Source: Anisodus tanguticus
Taxonomy: Eukaryota; Streptophyta; Magnoliopsida; Solanales; Solanaceae
Direction of reading: 5' to 3'
Length of the DNA: 64,000 nucleotides
Assembly (NCBI GenBank): GCA_034509755.1
Contig: CM067561.1
Coordinates: 3,414,646-3,478,645, forward strand
The position numbers and the translations under genes are program-made. Numbering within the stretch: position 1 is the stretch's first letter; the number at the start of each line of letters is the position of its first letter. The notes beneath the pieces were generated by a model, which saw only the letters and a program-made list of their open reading frames with translations, searched no databases and had not been told where the DNA came from. Shown here piece after piece: positions 30,535-43,139 of the stretch.

Positions 30535-33500
30535 TTACTCCTGCATACCCCAAATCGAAGGGTAATATTTTTTTAAGTATTTGCCGTTTACGTTTCTGTC
30601 AAGCTCTTCATCATGCATGTCTATTAGTCGATATGCGTTGCAAGCAATCCGTTGGCTTAATACGAAGGGTCCTTCCCAATTTGGCGACCATTTGCCGAAT
30701 TTACGATCTTTCATTCCAAGCGGCAACATGGCTTTCCAAACCAAGTCTCATTCGGCGAACCTTTTAGGCTTAACATGTTTATTATATGCTTTGGCCATTT
30801 TTCATTTAGCGGCTTCGATTCTTTCTAGGGCCATCAATCGATCTTCATCTAGCTGATCTAACTCAATTAGCATGGCCTGCTGATATTCTTCTAAGCTTAA
30901 AGAATTCTGTTTGGCCACTCGTAATGACTTAACATTAATCTCCAAGGGCAACACTGCATCTTGGCCATAGGTTAGCCGATAAGGTGTTGTCCTAGTAGCT
31001 GTAGACTTAGAGTTTCTGATTACCCAAATAGCTTCATCGAAAGTGAGATGCCATACTGCCGGTCTATCCTCCACATTTTTACTGATTATGTCCACAATAA
31101 GCTTGTTAGCTACCTCAACTTGTCCATTCGCCTGTGCATAATAAGGCGAGGATGTGATCATCTTGATCCCAAATTTCTCAGCAAAGGCTGCCACCTTAGA
31201 ACCAGTGAACACCTTCCCTTGATCGGTTGTAATCGTCTCAGGAATACCATATCTATTTATGATCTGGTGTTGGATAAACTGAATGACATCTGTCTGATGA
31301 ACCCTCTTCATCGGCTGTGCCTCTACCCATTTAGTGAAGTAATCGGTAGCCACAATAATGAAATTATGTCCTTTAGCCGATTGCGGGTGAATCTTGCCGA
31401 TGAGGTCCATAGCTCATCCTCTGAAAGGTTAGGGCTTCACGATCGGGTGCAATAACTCGACTGGTACCCATTGGATTGGTCCATGTCTCTAACACTCTTC
31501 ACACCCTTTTGCGTATTGAAAGCAATCGGTCGTGATGGTAGGCCAATGATAGCCATGACGATAAATCAACCACTTCATCATTGGCCCGGCTCTGTGTGAT
31601 CCACAGATTCCTTCATGAACTTCTCCCATGACTCTTAAGGCCTCTGCCTTATCAATGCACTTGAGTAGAACTCCACTTACGCTCCTTTTGTAAAGATCAT
31701 CATCAATGAACACACATTTCAAGGCTCTCCTCTTGACCTTAAGAGCCTTGCGAGTGGAAGGATCTTTTAAGTAGCTGATTAACACATGTTTCCATGAGTC
31801 GATCTGGTCCATGGCTAAAACTTCTGCTGGAAGCTCATCATACTCTAGAGTGAGTAGAGACTTTCTAAAGCCAAAAGTTTCTTGTGCTAAGTCGTTAGCC
31901 TCAACATTCATGCCCCTGGGAACATAACTTAACGTAGATGATGTGAACCCACAAGTAAATTGCTAGCCGTTCTGTAACGGGCCAACAAATTTGGATCTTT
32001 GCAGTCATATTCCCCAGTCATCTACTTGATAACCAGCTGAGAGTCTCCGCGAATCTTGATGCACTTTGCCTTTATAGAGACTAGGATTTTGAGTCCCATG
32101 ATGAGAGCACCGTATTCAGCTTGGTTACTTGTCAATTTAGAATCTAGCCAATAAGAGAACCTCTACGTTTTATCTCTAGGATTGGTTATCATTATTCTAG
32201 CTCCGACTCCTTTCTGGGTTCTTGATCCATCAAAAGTTAGCATCCAAGGGACGACGTCCACATATGTAGTAAATAGGGCACATGGGTCCTCTGCATCTAC
32301 GCAAGGGTGGTCTGCCAAGAAATCGGCTAACGCTTGACCTTTGACAGCCCCGAGGGGCCTATACTCGAGAGAAAACGCAGTGAGCTTGATTGCCAATTTT
32401 ATCAGTCGTCCTTGCAAAACAGGTCTATTCAATAAGTACCAGACGATGTTAATTTTGCACAAAATGTGAATCATATGTGGCATTAAATAATGTTCAAGTT
32501 TTGTACAAGCATAGAATAAGGACAAACAAAGCTTCTCTATAGGGGTATATCTAGTTTCAGCCTCATTGAGCATTCGACTAAGGTAGTAAATTACCCTTTC
32601 GGTTCCATTATCAGCATCCTATGCTAACAGGCAGCCGATAGATAAATTTACAGCCGAGATGTACAATTTCAACGATTTTCCTGGCATGGGAGGCACCAAC
32701 ACAAGAGAGGTTTCTAAGGCCTTATTAATTTGGTCAAATGCCTCTTGCTGTTCTGGGCCCTATACTAGCTCTTCTGACCCTTTAAACCTAAACAAAGGTG
32801 AGAAAGCCTTCATTTTGCCAGTTGAATTAGATATAAACCTCCTTAGGAAGTTGATCTTCCCTAACAGGCTTTGTAACTCCTTCTTTGTTCTGGGTGGTGC
32901 AGATTCCATTACTGCCCTGGCTTTATTATGATCGATCTCAATACCCTTCTTATGTACCAAGAAGCCAAGGAAGTTGCAAGCCGATACTCCGAACATGCAC
33001 TTGGATGGATTCATTTTAAGATTATGAATCCTTATTCTTTTTAGTGCTTGTTCAAGATCGGTTAAATGATCTTTGAAGTCCTTGGACCTCACCATCACAT
33101 CATCAATGTAGACCTCCACAGTCTTGCCGATCAAATCATGGAAGATGGTGTTCATTTCCCTCTGATAAGTAGCACCAGCATTCTTCAGACCAAACGACAT
33201 AACTACCCACTCGTAAATGCCCAAGGCTCTTGGACACCTAAAAACAGTCTTGTGAATGTCCTCCTTGGCTACTGCTATCTGATTATAGCCAGAGTATCCA
33301 ACCATGAATGTCAACACACTATTAGCGGCTGCCGAATCGACTAGCATGTCAGCTATAGGCATGACATATTCATATTTGGGAATGGCTAGATTTAGGTTCC
33401 TGTAATCAATACATACCCGAACCTTGCAATTCTTCTTCTTGACTGGCACAATGTTTGCCAACCATTCCACATACCTAGCCGTTCTGATGAACCCGACCTT

Positions 33501-33971
33501 CAGCAACCGTTCAATCTCAACTTTAATTTAATGCATCAGCTGAGGGTGATATCTTCTGGGCGGTTGTTTGTGAGGCATGAAACCCTCCTTAATTGGAAAT
33601 CTATGCTCTACCAAAGTGCGTGCTATCCCAGACATCTCATGATAATCCCACGCGAAGCAGTCCTTATACTGTAGTAGAAGAGCTGTTATGCTTTGTTTAT
33701 CCTCCTCCTTCAGCAAACCACTAATATGTGTTAGCCGAGGGACTTCCTCAGTACCCAAGTTGATATCTTCCAAGGGATCCTGAGACTCAAAACTAGGCAT
33801 AGCCCTTTTTATGGGCGATTCAAGTTCCATCGGCAACTCAATGTCATCGGCTGCCAGTGTTGGTTCTCTGTTGTAGTCCTCTACCTGTAATGCTTCGGCT
33901 ATACTTGCTTCAGAACTTAAAATAGTCAGTTGATGCCATAGATCACGTATGATTTGGGTTTCCTCAATCAT
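30535..33971 (-). pseudogene. Tat pol: reverse transcriptase, RNase H, second RNase H, integrase
   Basis: Minus strand, in order. Reverse transcriptase 33528-32760 with the FRCPRALGIYEWVVMSFGLK block and YIDD at 33109-33120. RNase H about 32573-32300 (ETRYTPIEKL). Second, archaeal-type RNase H about 32270-31990 (LTFDGSRT, SNQAEYGAL, GDSQLVIK), the Tat hallmark. Integrase zinc finger about 31640-31490 (HEGICGSH ... C..C) and core 31410-30802 with Asp in VATDYFTKW, Asp in TTDQGKVF and Glu in NGQVEVANK. C-terminal integrase tail 30744-30535. Stops or frame changes separate these blocks at about 33527, 32750, 32162, 31490, 31410 and 30800. Confidence 0.92.
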
Positions 33972-34113
33972 TTAACTCTTTCCAGGTAAGTCGTGGTTCG
34001 GCTAATTGATCTATTTCAAAACCTCATAGAGTAAGATTGCAGTATTCCTAAGATCCTTCTTTGTATTGCTCCGCGACAGCTATGGGAGCCACATAGGGTG
34101 AATATAAGACAGC

Positions 34114-34629
34114 CTACAGGTTCTTAACCCCTGCTTGAAATGGGTTATCATCGGCTGGGATGATTTCTATCTTATCTCCTTCCCAGAAAATGAGCTTTTG
34201 ATACATGGTAGAAGGAAGGCATCGACTAGTGTGAATCCAATCTATGCCCAACAGAATGGCGTAGGACGACTTGCCATCTATAACAAAGAAGACCGATTTG
34301 ACCGTTTTAGGACCTACAGTGATTTCTGATACTAAGATCTCCAAAGCTTCAGAGGCCTCTTTCATAAAGCTAGTCATTTTCATGTTAGTTGGGATGAGAT
34401 CCTCCCTGGTTTTGTTGAGGGTTTTCAAATTAAGCAGCGGCATCACATTCAGCACAACCCATTTGTCGATGAACACTTGGCTAATAACTTTGCAGTTAAT
34501 GTAAGCCTTGACATAGAAGGGTTTGAGGTGCTTAACCATCTCTTCCGTAGGTGCACCAAATACAGTGCTCAAGGCATCCCTAGCTGTAGTATTAGCTATA
34601 GTCTCCCATTCAGTGTCTTTCACACACAC
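34114..34629 (-). pseudogene. Tat protease region, active site lost
   Basis: The frame has the retropepsin-like layout (a VFIDKWVVLNVMPL block, then the YAILLGIDWIH block that is conserved downstream in Tat proteases). The position expected to read Asp-Gly-Gly or Asp-Thr-Gly reads Asp-Lys-Trp, so the catalytic loop is destroyed. The link to pol (34113-33972) has further stops. Confidence 0.75.
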
Positions 34630-35077
34630 ATCACCTTCTAGGCTATCCAGCGTAGAGTGGCCGCCCAGAACTCACATGGAATCAGGCTGACCATTTCAAT
34701 AGCTGCCCAAATCTCATCGGTCGAATCATGCTTAAATAAATCAAGGATAGAGTCTCCTACCTTGTTTAATTAGGTTGACAAGAAATTAATATCTTCCATC
34801 TCCTGGAGACATATAGAAATCAATTGAGGTTCTAATACTAGGATCCTCTGCGCGATCTGTGGAACTGTCTCCGCTACGGATTCCTTCAGGGTAGTAGTCT
34901 CCCGTTGAGGTTCCTCTGTCGGGTTGTCATCAGGCTGTATATTCAGCTCTGGTTGGTCCAAGGCTTCTTCTTCATGCAGTACTGTCCCTGAAGAGATTGA
35001 TCCGAATGCCCGCTCGATAGCCTCAGCTACGGAAGACTAAGGAACTTCATGCTTATCGGTCACCTTAACGCTAGATA

Positions 35078-37852
35078 TCATGTGCACGTTTGCTTCATCT
35101 TGTACAAGGCTTTGGCATGTTGCATCCTTTTTTTTTGAGTCCTCGATACGACATTTGGTGGTGCCTCTTTCTTTCTAAAAGCCTGATTAACGAACCACTT
35201 CCCTTCCTCTATATTGGCGGTTGGCTTAATCATCCTATGGGGTTTCAATCGACCTTCATCCCTCACTGTGATACGCAAGAAAAAATGCCTCTTTTACGTT
35301 GAACTCATCCACCCTCTATTTAGCTATGGGGAGTGATTCCTCATCTATCTGGGGCACGCTCGGCTTCTTATCGACTGGTAGCCATGCTTGCCCTCCAAGC
35401 ATGCGGTTGGGGTCTGCTGGGTCCCTTTTGAATTTTGGGTACTGTTTGTATGGTTCCCGAGCAATGTGCTCTAGTTTATAAGGGCGGCCACGAAAACTGC
35501 TTCCAGTTGGATGTCTGTCCGTGTCCTCATAGATATCGCGCAAGCTGCCTAGCCGTTAAAAAATAGAGGTCCTTGTGGCCTCCTCCTTACTAGTGGGCTT
35601 CTTTGGGACCCGTATATTTTTCATCAGCTGTTTCCCCTTAATATCTTTTGATTGATCTGGCTTAGCAAAGGACACCATAGATATTGGTATTGCGGGAAAT
35701 TGGTCAGTATCAACAGATATTTCAGCTATGCTTTTATCGGCTAGCTTGAACCTCCCCTCCTTGATACCCTTTTGAATTGCCTTCCTGAAGACCATACAAT
35801 TAGAAGTAGCGTGGCTATATGAGTTGTGCCATTTACAGTACTTCTTATCCTTGAGCTCTTTGGCAGGCGGAATCCTATGGCCATCAAGCAGCCGAATCTG
35901 TTTATCTTTAAGCAAATGATCAAAGATCTGATCTACGTTTGTAATATCAAACGAGTAACCGACCCTGTTATCAGTTGAGCTCATCTCCTTTCCTTTCGTA
36001 GCTTTCAAGGCTGGACATGAATAAACCTTACCCCTGACAATCTTGGCTACTATTGCGTCTGCCGTGTAAATGGCTGACTCTGAGTTGGACTCATCTGCCT
36101 CAATAATGGATACCAAATAGGAGCCTCAATTTCGATTAGCTCTTTTTTTCTCCTTCTCCTGGATATACTGCTCTATTTGGCTAGCCTTCTCGGCTAACTG
36201 GCTTAAGTTAGAGCAGAGTTGTCTTACTAATTTCCCTTTTAGCTGATGATGCATATTGTTGATTATCATGTGGGCGCATTCCAATTCAGGGAAGTGTACA
36301 ATGTATTTCCCAACCTTCCTTCTGAATCTCTCGATATAATCGGTAGCCGATTCATCGATCTTTTGCTTGAGATTCGTCAAATCGGTTACAGTGAACTGAG
36401 GTTGGGGCTAAAAAAATCTATCATGGAAACAACACTCCATGTCATCCCAGCTCTATACGAAGTCGGGGGTCAAGGATGAGTACCAGGCAAATACTATTCC
36501 GGTTAGAGAAACGGGGAACAACTGCAACTTATGATACTCGTTCTGGCCAACCTTGCTATATTGGGCGGTAAATCTGCTGATGTGCTCAATGATAGATTTG
36601 TCGTCATCACCCGAGAGGTGGCGAAATCAAATGTTTTGAGGCCTCTTGGCAATGACGTTATCCGATCTACCCAATCGGGGTAAGGCTTCCTGTAAACAGG
36701 CATGTCCAAGGGTTTCAGTTGGATGCCAAAGTACCACTTCATGGTATTCACGATAGTTTCAGGGTTTATCAGCTATGAAGTCCTCTGCTGATTCTCCACT
36801 AGAACCGGCTTATAGGCGTTCTGAATTGGAGGCCTCAATTATGTACCTTGTTGAGCAGAGTTTTGAAAGTTGTAGGTATTCTGCTGGCCATTACCAATAG
36901 GTGGGGTATATCCCCATTGCTGTTGTTGGGCATAGCCAGTAAAGCCTGCAACCTGAGCTCCTGGAACAACCGACGGAGCCTGAGGATAAGGTGGAACAAT
37001 GTTCCATGTCTGCTCTCCCCGGACATCAACCGTTCTTAGAAGGTTTGCGCTTCCTAGATGGTATGGATTGGGTAACGGCTGTGACTACTGGAATGGTGTC
37101 CCGCTGTAGAAAACGTCACCAGATAGCCGAGAAAGGTCATAGCCAGGGGCCAACGACTGCCAATTCGGCTGGCCAACATTGGTTATCTGTATCGTAGGGC
37201 TGTTTTCTTGAGCGTATGGCATAACGGGAGGCAACCTAAGGTGTCCGGATGCCTGAACTGGTCTCCGAGCCATATTGATCTACCCATATTACAGACTTGC
37301 TTGGTCGAGTGGCATAGTTTGCCCCCCAGCATTTAGTGGAAACCATACAATAAACTAGTTACCAAGTGACTGGGCTTGTGCTCCTAGGTGTGCTATCGGT
37401 TGTACCTGAGTAGGTACTGACTGATACACATTCGGCTGAGGAACATCACTTGGAGTCACAGTCGCATGTTGCAAAACTCCACTCGTCAGAGGGATGACAG
37501 AACTAGCCGAACATTCTCCTGGATGCAGTCGATTGGCTTCCAGTTCCCTCGCCTGCTGAACCTCATTATGCACCATTGGCTTGACAATGTCAGCTAACTG
37601 TTTGGAAACCTAGTACATAATGTCGTGGATGCCTAAGTCAATCTGATGTCTAATGAATATTGTGGTCATGACAGTTGGACTTTCAGGTTGGCTAAGTTCA
37701 CCTACAGCTTGGGTTGATGGAGGAAGTGGATGGGTATCAACCGATGTAGGCATACCCGAGGAAAATGGTGGCTCGTTGTTCCTTCTAGGAGGATTCTGTT
37801 TAGGATGTGGACTGAACTCTGGGTTCATTTTCTTACCAGACCTTAGGCGCAT
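35078..37852 (-). pseudogene. Tat gag
   Basis: It begins MRLRSGKK at 37852, a start common in Tat gag. The capsid-type retrotransposon gag domain is spread over 36751-36126 (YFGIQLKPLD, then IDESATDYIERFRRKVGKY). The zinc-finger-like CKWHNSYSHATSNC follows near 35840-35800 in the frame 36116-35556. Stops and frame changes break it at about 37609, 37354, 36834, 36502, 36125 and 35555. The upstream LTR starts 50 bp ahead of the start codon. Confidence 0.88.
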
Positions 37853-37902
37853 ACGCCAAGCGTGATCCTGACTTGGAGAATCAAACTTCGTTATGGAGCC
37901 AC

Positions 37903-38579
37903 CTATCGGCTAACGAAATCGGATGACAAATTGATTCCTTAACTAAGCGATTTCGGCTGGAAGCGAAACTCTAACTTCTAGCAATGGGTTCCCCAACTAC
38001 TCCAGAAAACGTTAGGATATTGATTGAGTAAACTAAGTGGTAAGAAACATAAATACAGCTAGAGTGCAGAAAAGGCAATAAAGACAAAATGAAGATATGT
38101 AAAATTAGTTGTTTGATTGATTGGTCCTCTCTATTCTGTACAAATGATCCTATATTTATAGTACAAGAAAAATAAACGTGATCCCCCTATGTTAGCCATT
38201 AAATTATCCACTAAATCCACTAGCCAACTATGAGGAGGTGGTGCCGATTTTTACTCCTTGTTTTTTCCTCTTGCACGATTAATGGCACTTCCTTCTAGCT
38301 ATTGCTGGTTGTTACAGTTTCTTGGGGTCTAGAAGGTTCTTTGACTTGGTCTTTGAGGCATCCAAATATGTGTGGGTTTCAGTCGTTCCTCGAAATTATG
38401 ACTCGGCAAGGCTACCGTAATAGCCGATGAAGCTTTTCTAGCCGAGGGCTGAGACTAATAGATTCGGCTACGAGTCAGTTTGGTTATCCACTTAGAATTA
38501 TATTACTTGCTCATTTTGAGATTTTCACCTTCGGTTGTCACTTGATTCGGCTAAACACTTAAAAATATTTTTGAGTGTT
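37903..38579 (-). repeat. 5' LTR of the Tat element
   Basis: 677 bp core matching 15553-16226. The minus-strand TATA sequence at about 38150-38162 would start the gag-pol transcript. By eye about 11 differences from the other LTR occur in the first 250 bp. Confidence 0.9.
38150..38162 (-). promoter_or_regulatory. TATA box of the Tat LTR
   Basis: TATAAATATAGG on the minus strand, conserved at the same place in the other LTR (15800-15812). Confidence 0.6.
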
Positions 38580-38582
38580 ATA

Positions 38583-38590
38583 AAATGTCG
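38583..38590. repeat. right target duplication of the Tat element
   Basis: AAATGTCG, identical to 15541-15548. Confidence 0.7.
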
Positions 38591-39600
38591 GAAGACTCCA
38601 AGTTACTTGGTCTTTGTTCTTTTACCACATCAGAATATGCTTTCCCTGAAAATACTTGCGGCTTGGTATACTTTCAACATTTTTTTGCAATTAAAGGTAC
38701 ACTACTACTCTTATGTTAGTTTCTTCACTTTCATTGTCTATCATAATTTTATATTTATTTTCGCTTTTAGTACTTTTTAGAAGTTAGTATTATATGGCAC
38801 AATCTTTCAACAAAGATGAACTATTTGACTGCTTGCTTCAGAACCAATGACTGCTTATATTCAATCCACAGTGTCCATTTAGTGTTGCATGCTCACACAT
38901 AACACGTCGATGTTGACTTATTATCGTGGTATATTTCATAATACGATTATATATATTTATATAGATTATTCAACTAATAATATTTTTTGTTAAATTCACA
39001 GAATCGATGAAAAGACTCATATGTTTGAATCAGGCAAAGAGTGTGTATATTTTTTCTTTTGGTACTAAAGGGTACCTATATTTAAGAGCATGTATATGTC
39101 ATAATTATTATCTCTACCACAAATAACTATTACGATAATTCTTTTTGTAAGTGTACATCATGAGTTGACATAATCTACTAGTCCTTCTAATGGAGACATG
39201 TTAATCGAATTTCTATATAACTTTTATAAAACACTATTTACATTTGATAATAACTTCTTGATAGTTATGTAGTTGTAAAAAGCCCGAGCTTATAGTTTCT
39301 TAAAAACAGTGCACAAATTTTAAGATGTGAAGTATTTGTAATCATAATGGATATTGCTCATTCACATTTAAATATCTGTTATTGGAATATCAGATAAGTT
39401 GAATACGTGAGTGGTTATATTTTAGTCATTAGGGATGTTGCTCAATATTTGATGTATTAAAAGAACTGAATAAGGTTATATACTTTGTACAATATAGTAG
39501 AGAACACAGTTATAGAAAACAATGCTAAAGCAATGTTTCTCTCCATTGAAAACGAAGGATATTCTTTTAATTTCATTTAATAATTTCCTATAAAATTGTA
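38591..39600. other. AT-rich host or Helitron-derived sequence
   Basis: No convincing gene. The part at 39160-39330 resembles 41555-41602 continued at 42697-42790, so it belongs to a locally repeated unit. Confidence 0.45.
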
Positions 39601-39900
39601 CTTTGTAACAATAACAAATATTTGAATGTATAAGCTCATTATTCATCAATTTGAGAATGCATTATCCCTTTCAACTTTCTGCAACGCATCCCACACTTAT
39701 TCGAATATTATTTCTACTTTTCTAAGAAATTTATTCTAATTAGCATGGAATAGAAAACTAGTATATTCTAAAAGTGAGAGACTTCTTATTGAAAGTTGAA
39801 TTACGATAATACTCTTCAAATATGATAGACTAAATTACCCCTCATTCCGCAATAATTTTGTACAAGTTCTCATCCCAATAAATAATAAATGGGTACTGAG
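39600..39900 (+). repeat. ~300-bp repeat, copy 1 (partner 43140-43440)
   Basis: Shared blocks with 43140-43440 in the same order: CATCAATTTGAG, ACACTTATT, TTCTAATTAGCATG, then the CTTATTGAAAGTTGAATTACG block. The two copies are 3.5 kb apart in direct orientation. Confidence 0.7.
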
Positions 39901-40332
39901 TAGTACTAAAGTCTACAATAAATCAGCTGAATGAGAAGTCAAAGGTGTGAAAGATAGCTACACTAAACCAGTAATTGATAAAGGTGTACTGTTGCAACCT
40001 TTCAACTCTATTTTTTGTACTACCACGTACAACTTCTTTAATAGGAATTCATTAGCAAATTTTCGTTCAATCAATAGACTTTTGGATAATTACAACGTTT
40101 AGGAATCAATATTGTTTACATTGTATTTTTGTTAATTAACAGTCATTGTAGCCATTATTTAGATTTAATATGATTTTATATTAATAGCCAACTTAAGTAA
40201 GGCAATTATTATTTATCAAGAGTAAAAACTGTAGAATTTGAAGAGTTATTAACTAATTAGATGTAGGCTAATTCAATTAATAAATATGTGAAAGAGAATT
40301 CCAAAGAACTTTAATCAAGAAACAACTATATA

Positions 40333-40545
40333 ATGCAAGAACTGGTGTCCAGTTTCCTTGAGGAGTCTTATCGAGCAACCGTTCTTTTTGAATATTCCAT
40401 TTTTGTTATCATTATTTCTTTCTTTTTTCTTTCTTCTTTCTCCTTATCTTTTATTTTTTTGCAGAAAATGAAAGAAATCGAGATATGGAGAAATATGTAC
40501 GTAGAGTTAATGGATGATGGAAGTCGGAATCCGAATAATCGCTAG
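40333..40545 (+). other. short open frame, unlikely gene
   Basis: 70 codons with a hydrophobic Phe/Ser-rich stretch over a T-rich tract. No family, no supporting context; listed only so that it is not mistaken for a gene. Confidence 0.15.
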
Positions 40546-40882
40546 ATTCAACTCCCATCACCTTCAAACTTTAGAGATGATGAAGACCAACATCTCCATT
40601 TGTGGCGCTAACGAAGATTTGTGAGCTATGAAAATGAGGGAGGTTTCTCTTTAGGATTGTTACTAATTGATTCACTTTTATAGTGTATTATGATTACAAT
40701 TTTTTTAAACGGAAAGACAATATATATGATTTATCATATAACTATTTGCGGTAAAAATGATGTTTTTATTTGTTTTATTTGTACCCTATAAATTTGGCTT
40801 TAAACTCAAATACTTTAGATTATGTACATATGTTATGTAATATTCTTTTGCCACATTTTAAGTAATGATAAATGCCAAGTAT

Positions 40883-40913
40883 AAACGTGGCTAGCCACGT
40901 TTTCAAAACTAGT
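40883..40913 (+). mobile_element. Helitron 3' terminus
   Basis: A perfect 20-bp palindrome AAACGTGGCTAGCCACGTTT is followed after six bases by CTAGT (40909-40913). A hairpin plus CTRRT is the diagnostic end of plant Helitrons. The 5' end of this copy is not located. Confidence 0.65.
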
Positions 40914-40980
40914 CTATATATATTTTAAAAGTCGGAAGCCCCTTAGTGAAAGTTGAATTACCAAAATGTCCCTATAAAAT
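40913..40980 (+). mobile_element. Helitron-like 5' terminus abutting the previous 3' end
   Basis: TCTATATATATTTTAAAAG with the AAGTTGAATTACC block, typical of plant Helitron 5' ends (TC start). Its first T is shared with the CTAGT of the preceding element. Relatives of the internal block occur near 13990, 39768, 43286, 44908 and 45570. Confidence 0.5.
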
Positions 40981-41602
40981 TAAATGACATTTTCTACCCT
41001 TGCAATCAAACAATATTCTGTCAACACTTAGGTACAAAAAGGTAAATATAGATTCTAATGAAGATAACAAAAACAAAAGTTAAATTAGTAAAACGTGGGA
41101 GTCAGTAATTATTACAGCAATTATAATTTAAAAACCGTTTCTCATGCTAATTGGGAATTATATCCTCTGCCGGAGAAAACCAATAGGCCGACTATTAAAT
41201 TGTTATTCAACCGTCTCTTCCATTGAAGAAATCCATTAGACACTGAATTGAGTGTTGATCAAATTTTTACTATATAAGTGAACTTTGAGATCAATTGGAA
41301 TACTCTGCTGTTAACTCGAGTAAGTTCATTTTCTTTTTTTCTTTTTGTTATTTGCTAAGCATGTATGAAATTATATATTCGTGTTTATCCAACTTTTGGC
41401 TAGAAAATATTTTATATTATTATTTTTGGTAAACATTTACCTCTATGGAATTTAGTGTAAACACTAATTATAATTTTTGTGCAGGTTTATAACATGAAAT
41501 CGACAACAATCTACTGCCCATGCTAAAAGAGGCATCTATTGATCGAGTTTATGTACAACTACAAATATTACTTTTATTCGACAACAACTTCTTGATATGT
41601 AT

Positions 41603-42691
41603 TGTTGAAAATTTACCTTTGGTGGGGAAGTGCGTCCACCCGTATTTAATGACTTAAACACTAGGGTTCCGCATGTTAAAGGCTTTGTCTCTTCACACGT
41701 GCATAATCTACTAAGTGAGTAGATGACCGTAGGGCCAAAGATCGTCAAATTTCGTTAAGAAATGAAAGAGATATTGGTCCACGAAGTAAGGTGTTTGAGG
41801 CATGGAAATATGGTGTGGGATAAATTTACCACATCGGTGGGAAAAGGAAGAATTGCTCTCTTTATAAGTCTTAAAACTGGCTAAGGGTTTGGGACCCCAA
41901 GGGGTAACCCATGTGTTTGAAGGAGGGAGGACCTAGATGTGCTTGGGTTCAAGGCTAAGCCCACACGCGGGCCGCCGCCGCCCGCCCGTCCGGTCCGGAC
42001 TCGGGTCGTGGGCTTTGAGATTTGGGCTTCTTCTGATAGATCCCAAAATTATTTAATATTTACAGTTTGGTCCTTAAAGTTTCTGAGAAGATGAAATTGG
42101 GAACGATGGAAGGCAGAGAGTTTCTGCCTACCATTACTTGGCTGATTAATTTCCTCCTTCAATGGCCATAAACAGCCATTACTTGCCAGTTGAGGAGTCC
42201 CTCCCCTTATACTATTTATTGGAGCCTTTTGGCTCAATTGTGGGAGACAGAAAAATGAGACAACAACATATACAACACAGAGACAAATAGAAGAGAGAAT
42301 AACTGAAATTCTGTCCAAAACAGTGGGCAAAAACAGAACAGAAAAACTCTTCCTTCCTTTTCCATTCTCCAGCAAGTCGTTTCGTGTTTGTTTTCTTCGT
42401 CAAAATCAACCTATTTGCTTTGTAGTGTTGATTAGTTGATGTTTTATCTTGGGAGACTATTGCCCGTTAACGTAAAAGCATATATACGGGGCAATCTTGT
42501 GTTAAAGATAGAGAGTCATCTGTCGACTCAGCCCACAGTTGTAACAATCCAGATTTAGTGTTTCTTGATTTCAGGTTATCAAGATCAAGACTCAACAAGT
42601 TTGCGGCAGTTCTGAACATTGACTTGTTTGTTTATCCTTTCGAACACTTGTAATATTTATTTACTTTTCGTACTGCTTTACATTTCCAACA
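41603..42691 (+). mobile_element. solo LTR with target duplication TGTAT
   Basis: 1089 bp with ends TGTTGAAAATTT and ACATTTCCAACA and an exact 5-bp duplication TGTAT at 41598-41602 and 42692-42696. A TATA-like CTCTTTATAAGTC lies at about 41858. It splits a repeat unit otherwise continuous with 39160-39330. No internal retrotransposon sequence is present. Copia assignment is likely from LTR style but not proven; orientation is taken from the TATA-like site. Confidence 0.88.
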
Positions 42692-42808
42692 TGTATGTGG
42701 ATGTAAAACGGAGGAGGCTACAATGTTTAAAAGTAAGGCAAAAGCTTTAAGACATGAAACATGCATTTGTAATCATAGACTGTGCTCCTCAAACTCACAT
42801 TTAACTTA

Positions 42809-42932
42809 TATATGTTGTTGACAGGAGAATTATTTACTTTTTCATGAAACAAATTCAATTTATTTGAGATTATATGTTGTTGACAGGAGAATTATTTACT
42901 TTTTCATGAAACAAATTCAATTTATTTGAGAA
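42809..42932. repeat. tandem duplication of 62 bp
   Basis: The unit starting TATATGTTGTTGACAGGAG is repeated directly at 42871 with only the last bases differing. Confidence 0.95.
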
Positions 42933-43139
42933 TCAACCGTTTGGCCATGAAAATTTCAAAAATACTTAAAATTATATTTTTACTTTTTTCACTTTCAATA
43001 TATTCAAACAACCAAATATTTTTTTGTCAAAAAATATAAGTAAATACATCTCCAACTTAAAAAAGTTCAAATAAAGTGAATAATATTTAGGTTCTATGGA
43101 CAAACGCCTGCAATGCTGCATACAATAAGAATTAATTGA

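Larger units (their letters stand above)
15549..38582 (-). mobile_element. Ty3/gypsy Tat-lineage element, minus strand, with nested insertions
   Basis: Two homologous LTRs (15553-16226 and 37903-38579) enclose gag-pol on the minus strand (37852 to 30535) and an oppositely oriented gene (16593-19965). Dual RNase H domains and an antisense plant-mobile-domain gene downstream of pol are marks of the Tat lineage. AAATGTCG occurs at both outer ends (15541-15548 and 38583-38590), so the 5-bp target duplication lies within it. By eye the LTRs differ by about 4-5%, mostly transitions. A foreign LTR (20027-30529) and a pararetrovirus within it interrupt the interior; without these the element is about 12.5 kb. 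Confidence 0.93.

Noticed and set aside
40333..40545. Small membrane-protein-like gene
   Set aside because: A T-rich tract gives an apparent hydrophobic stretch; no promoter, homologous family or conservation evidence.
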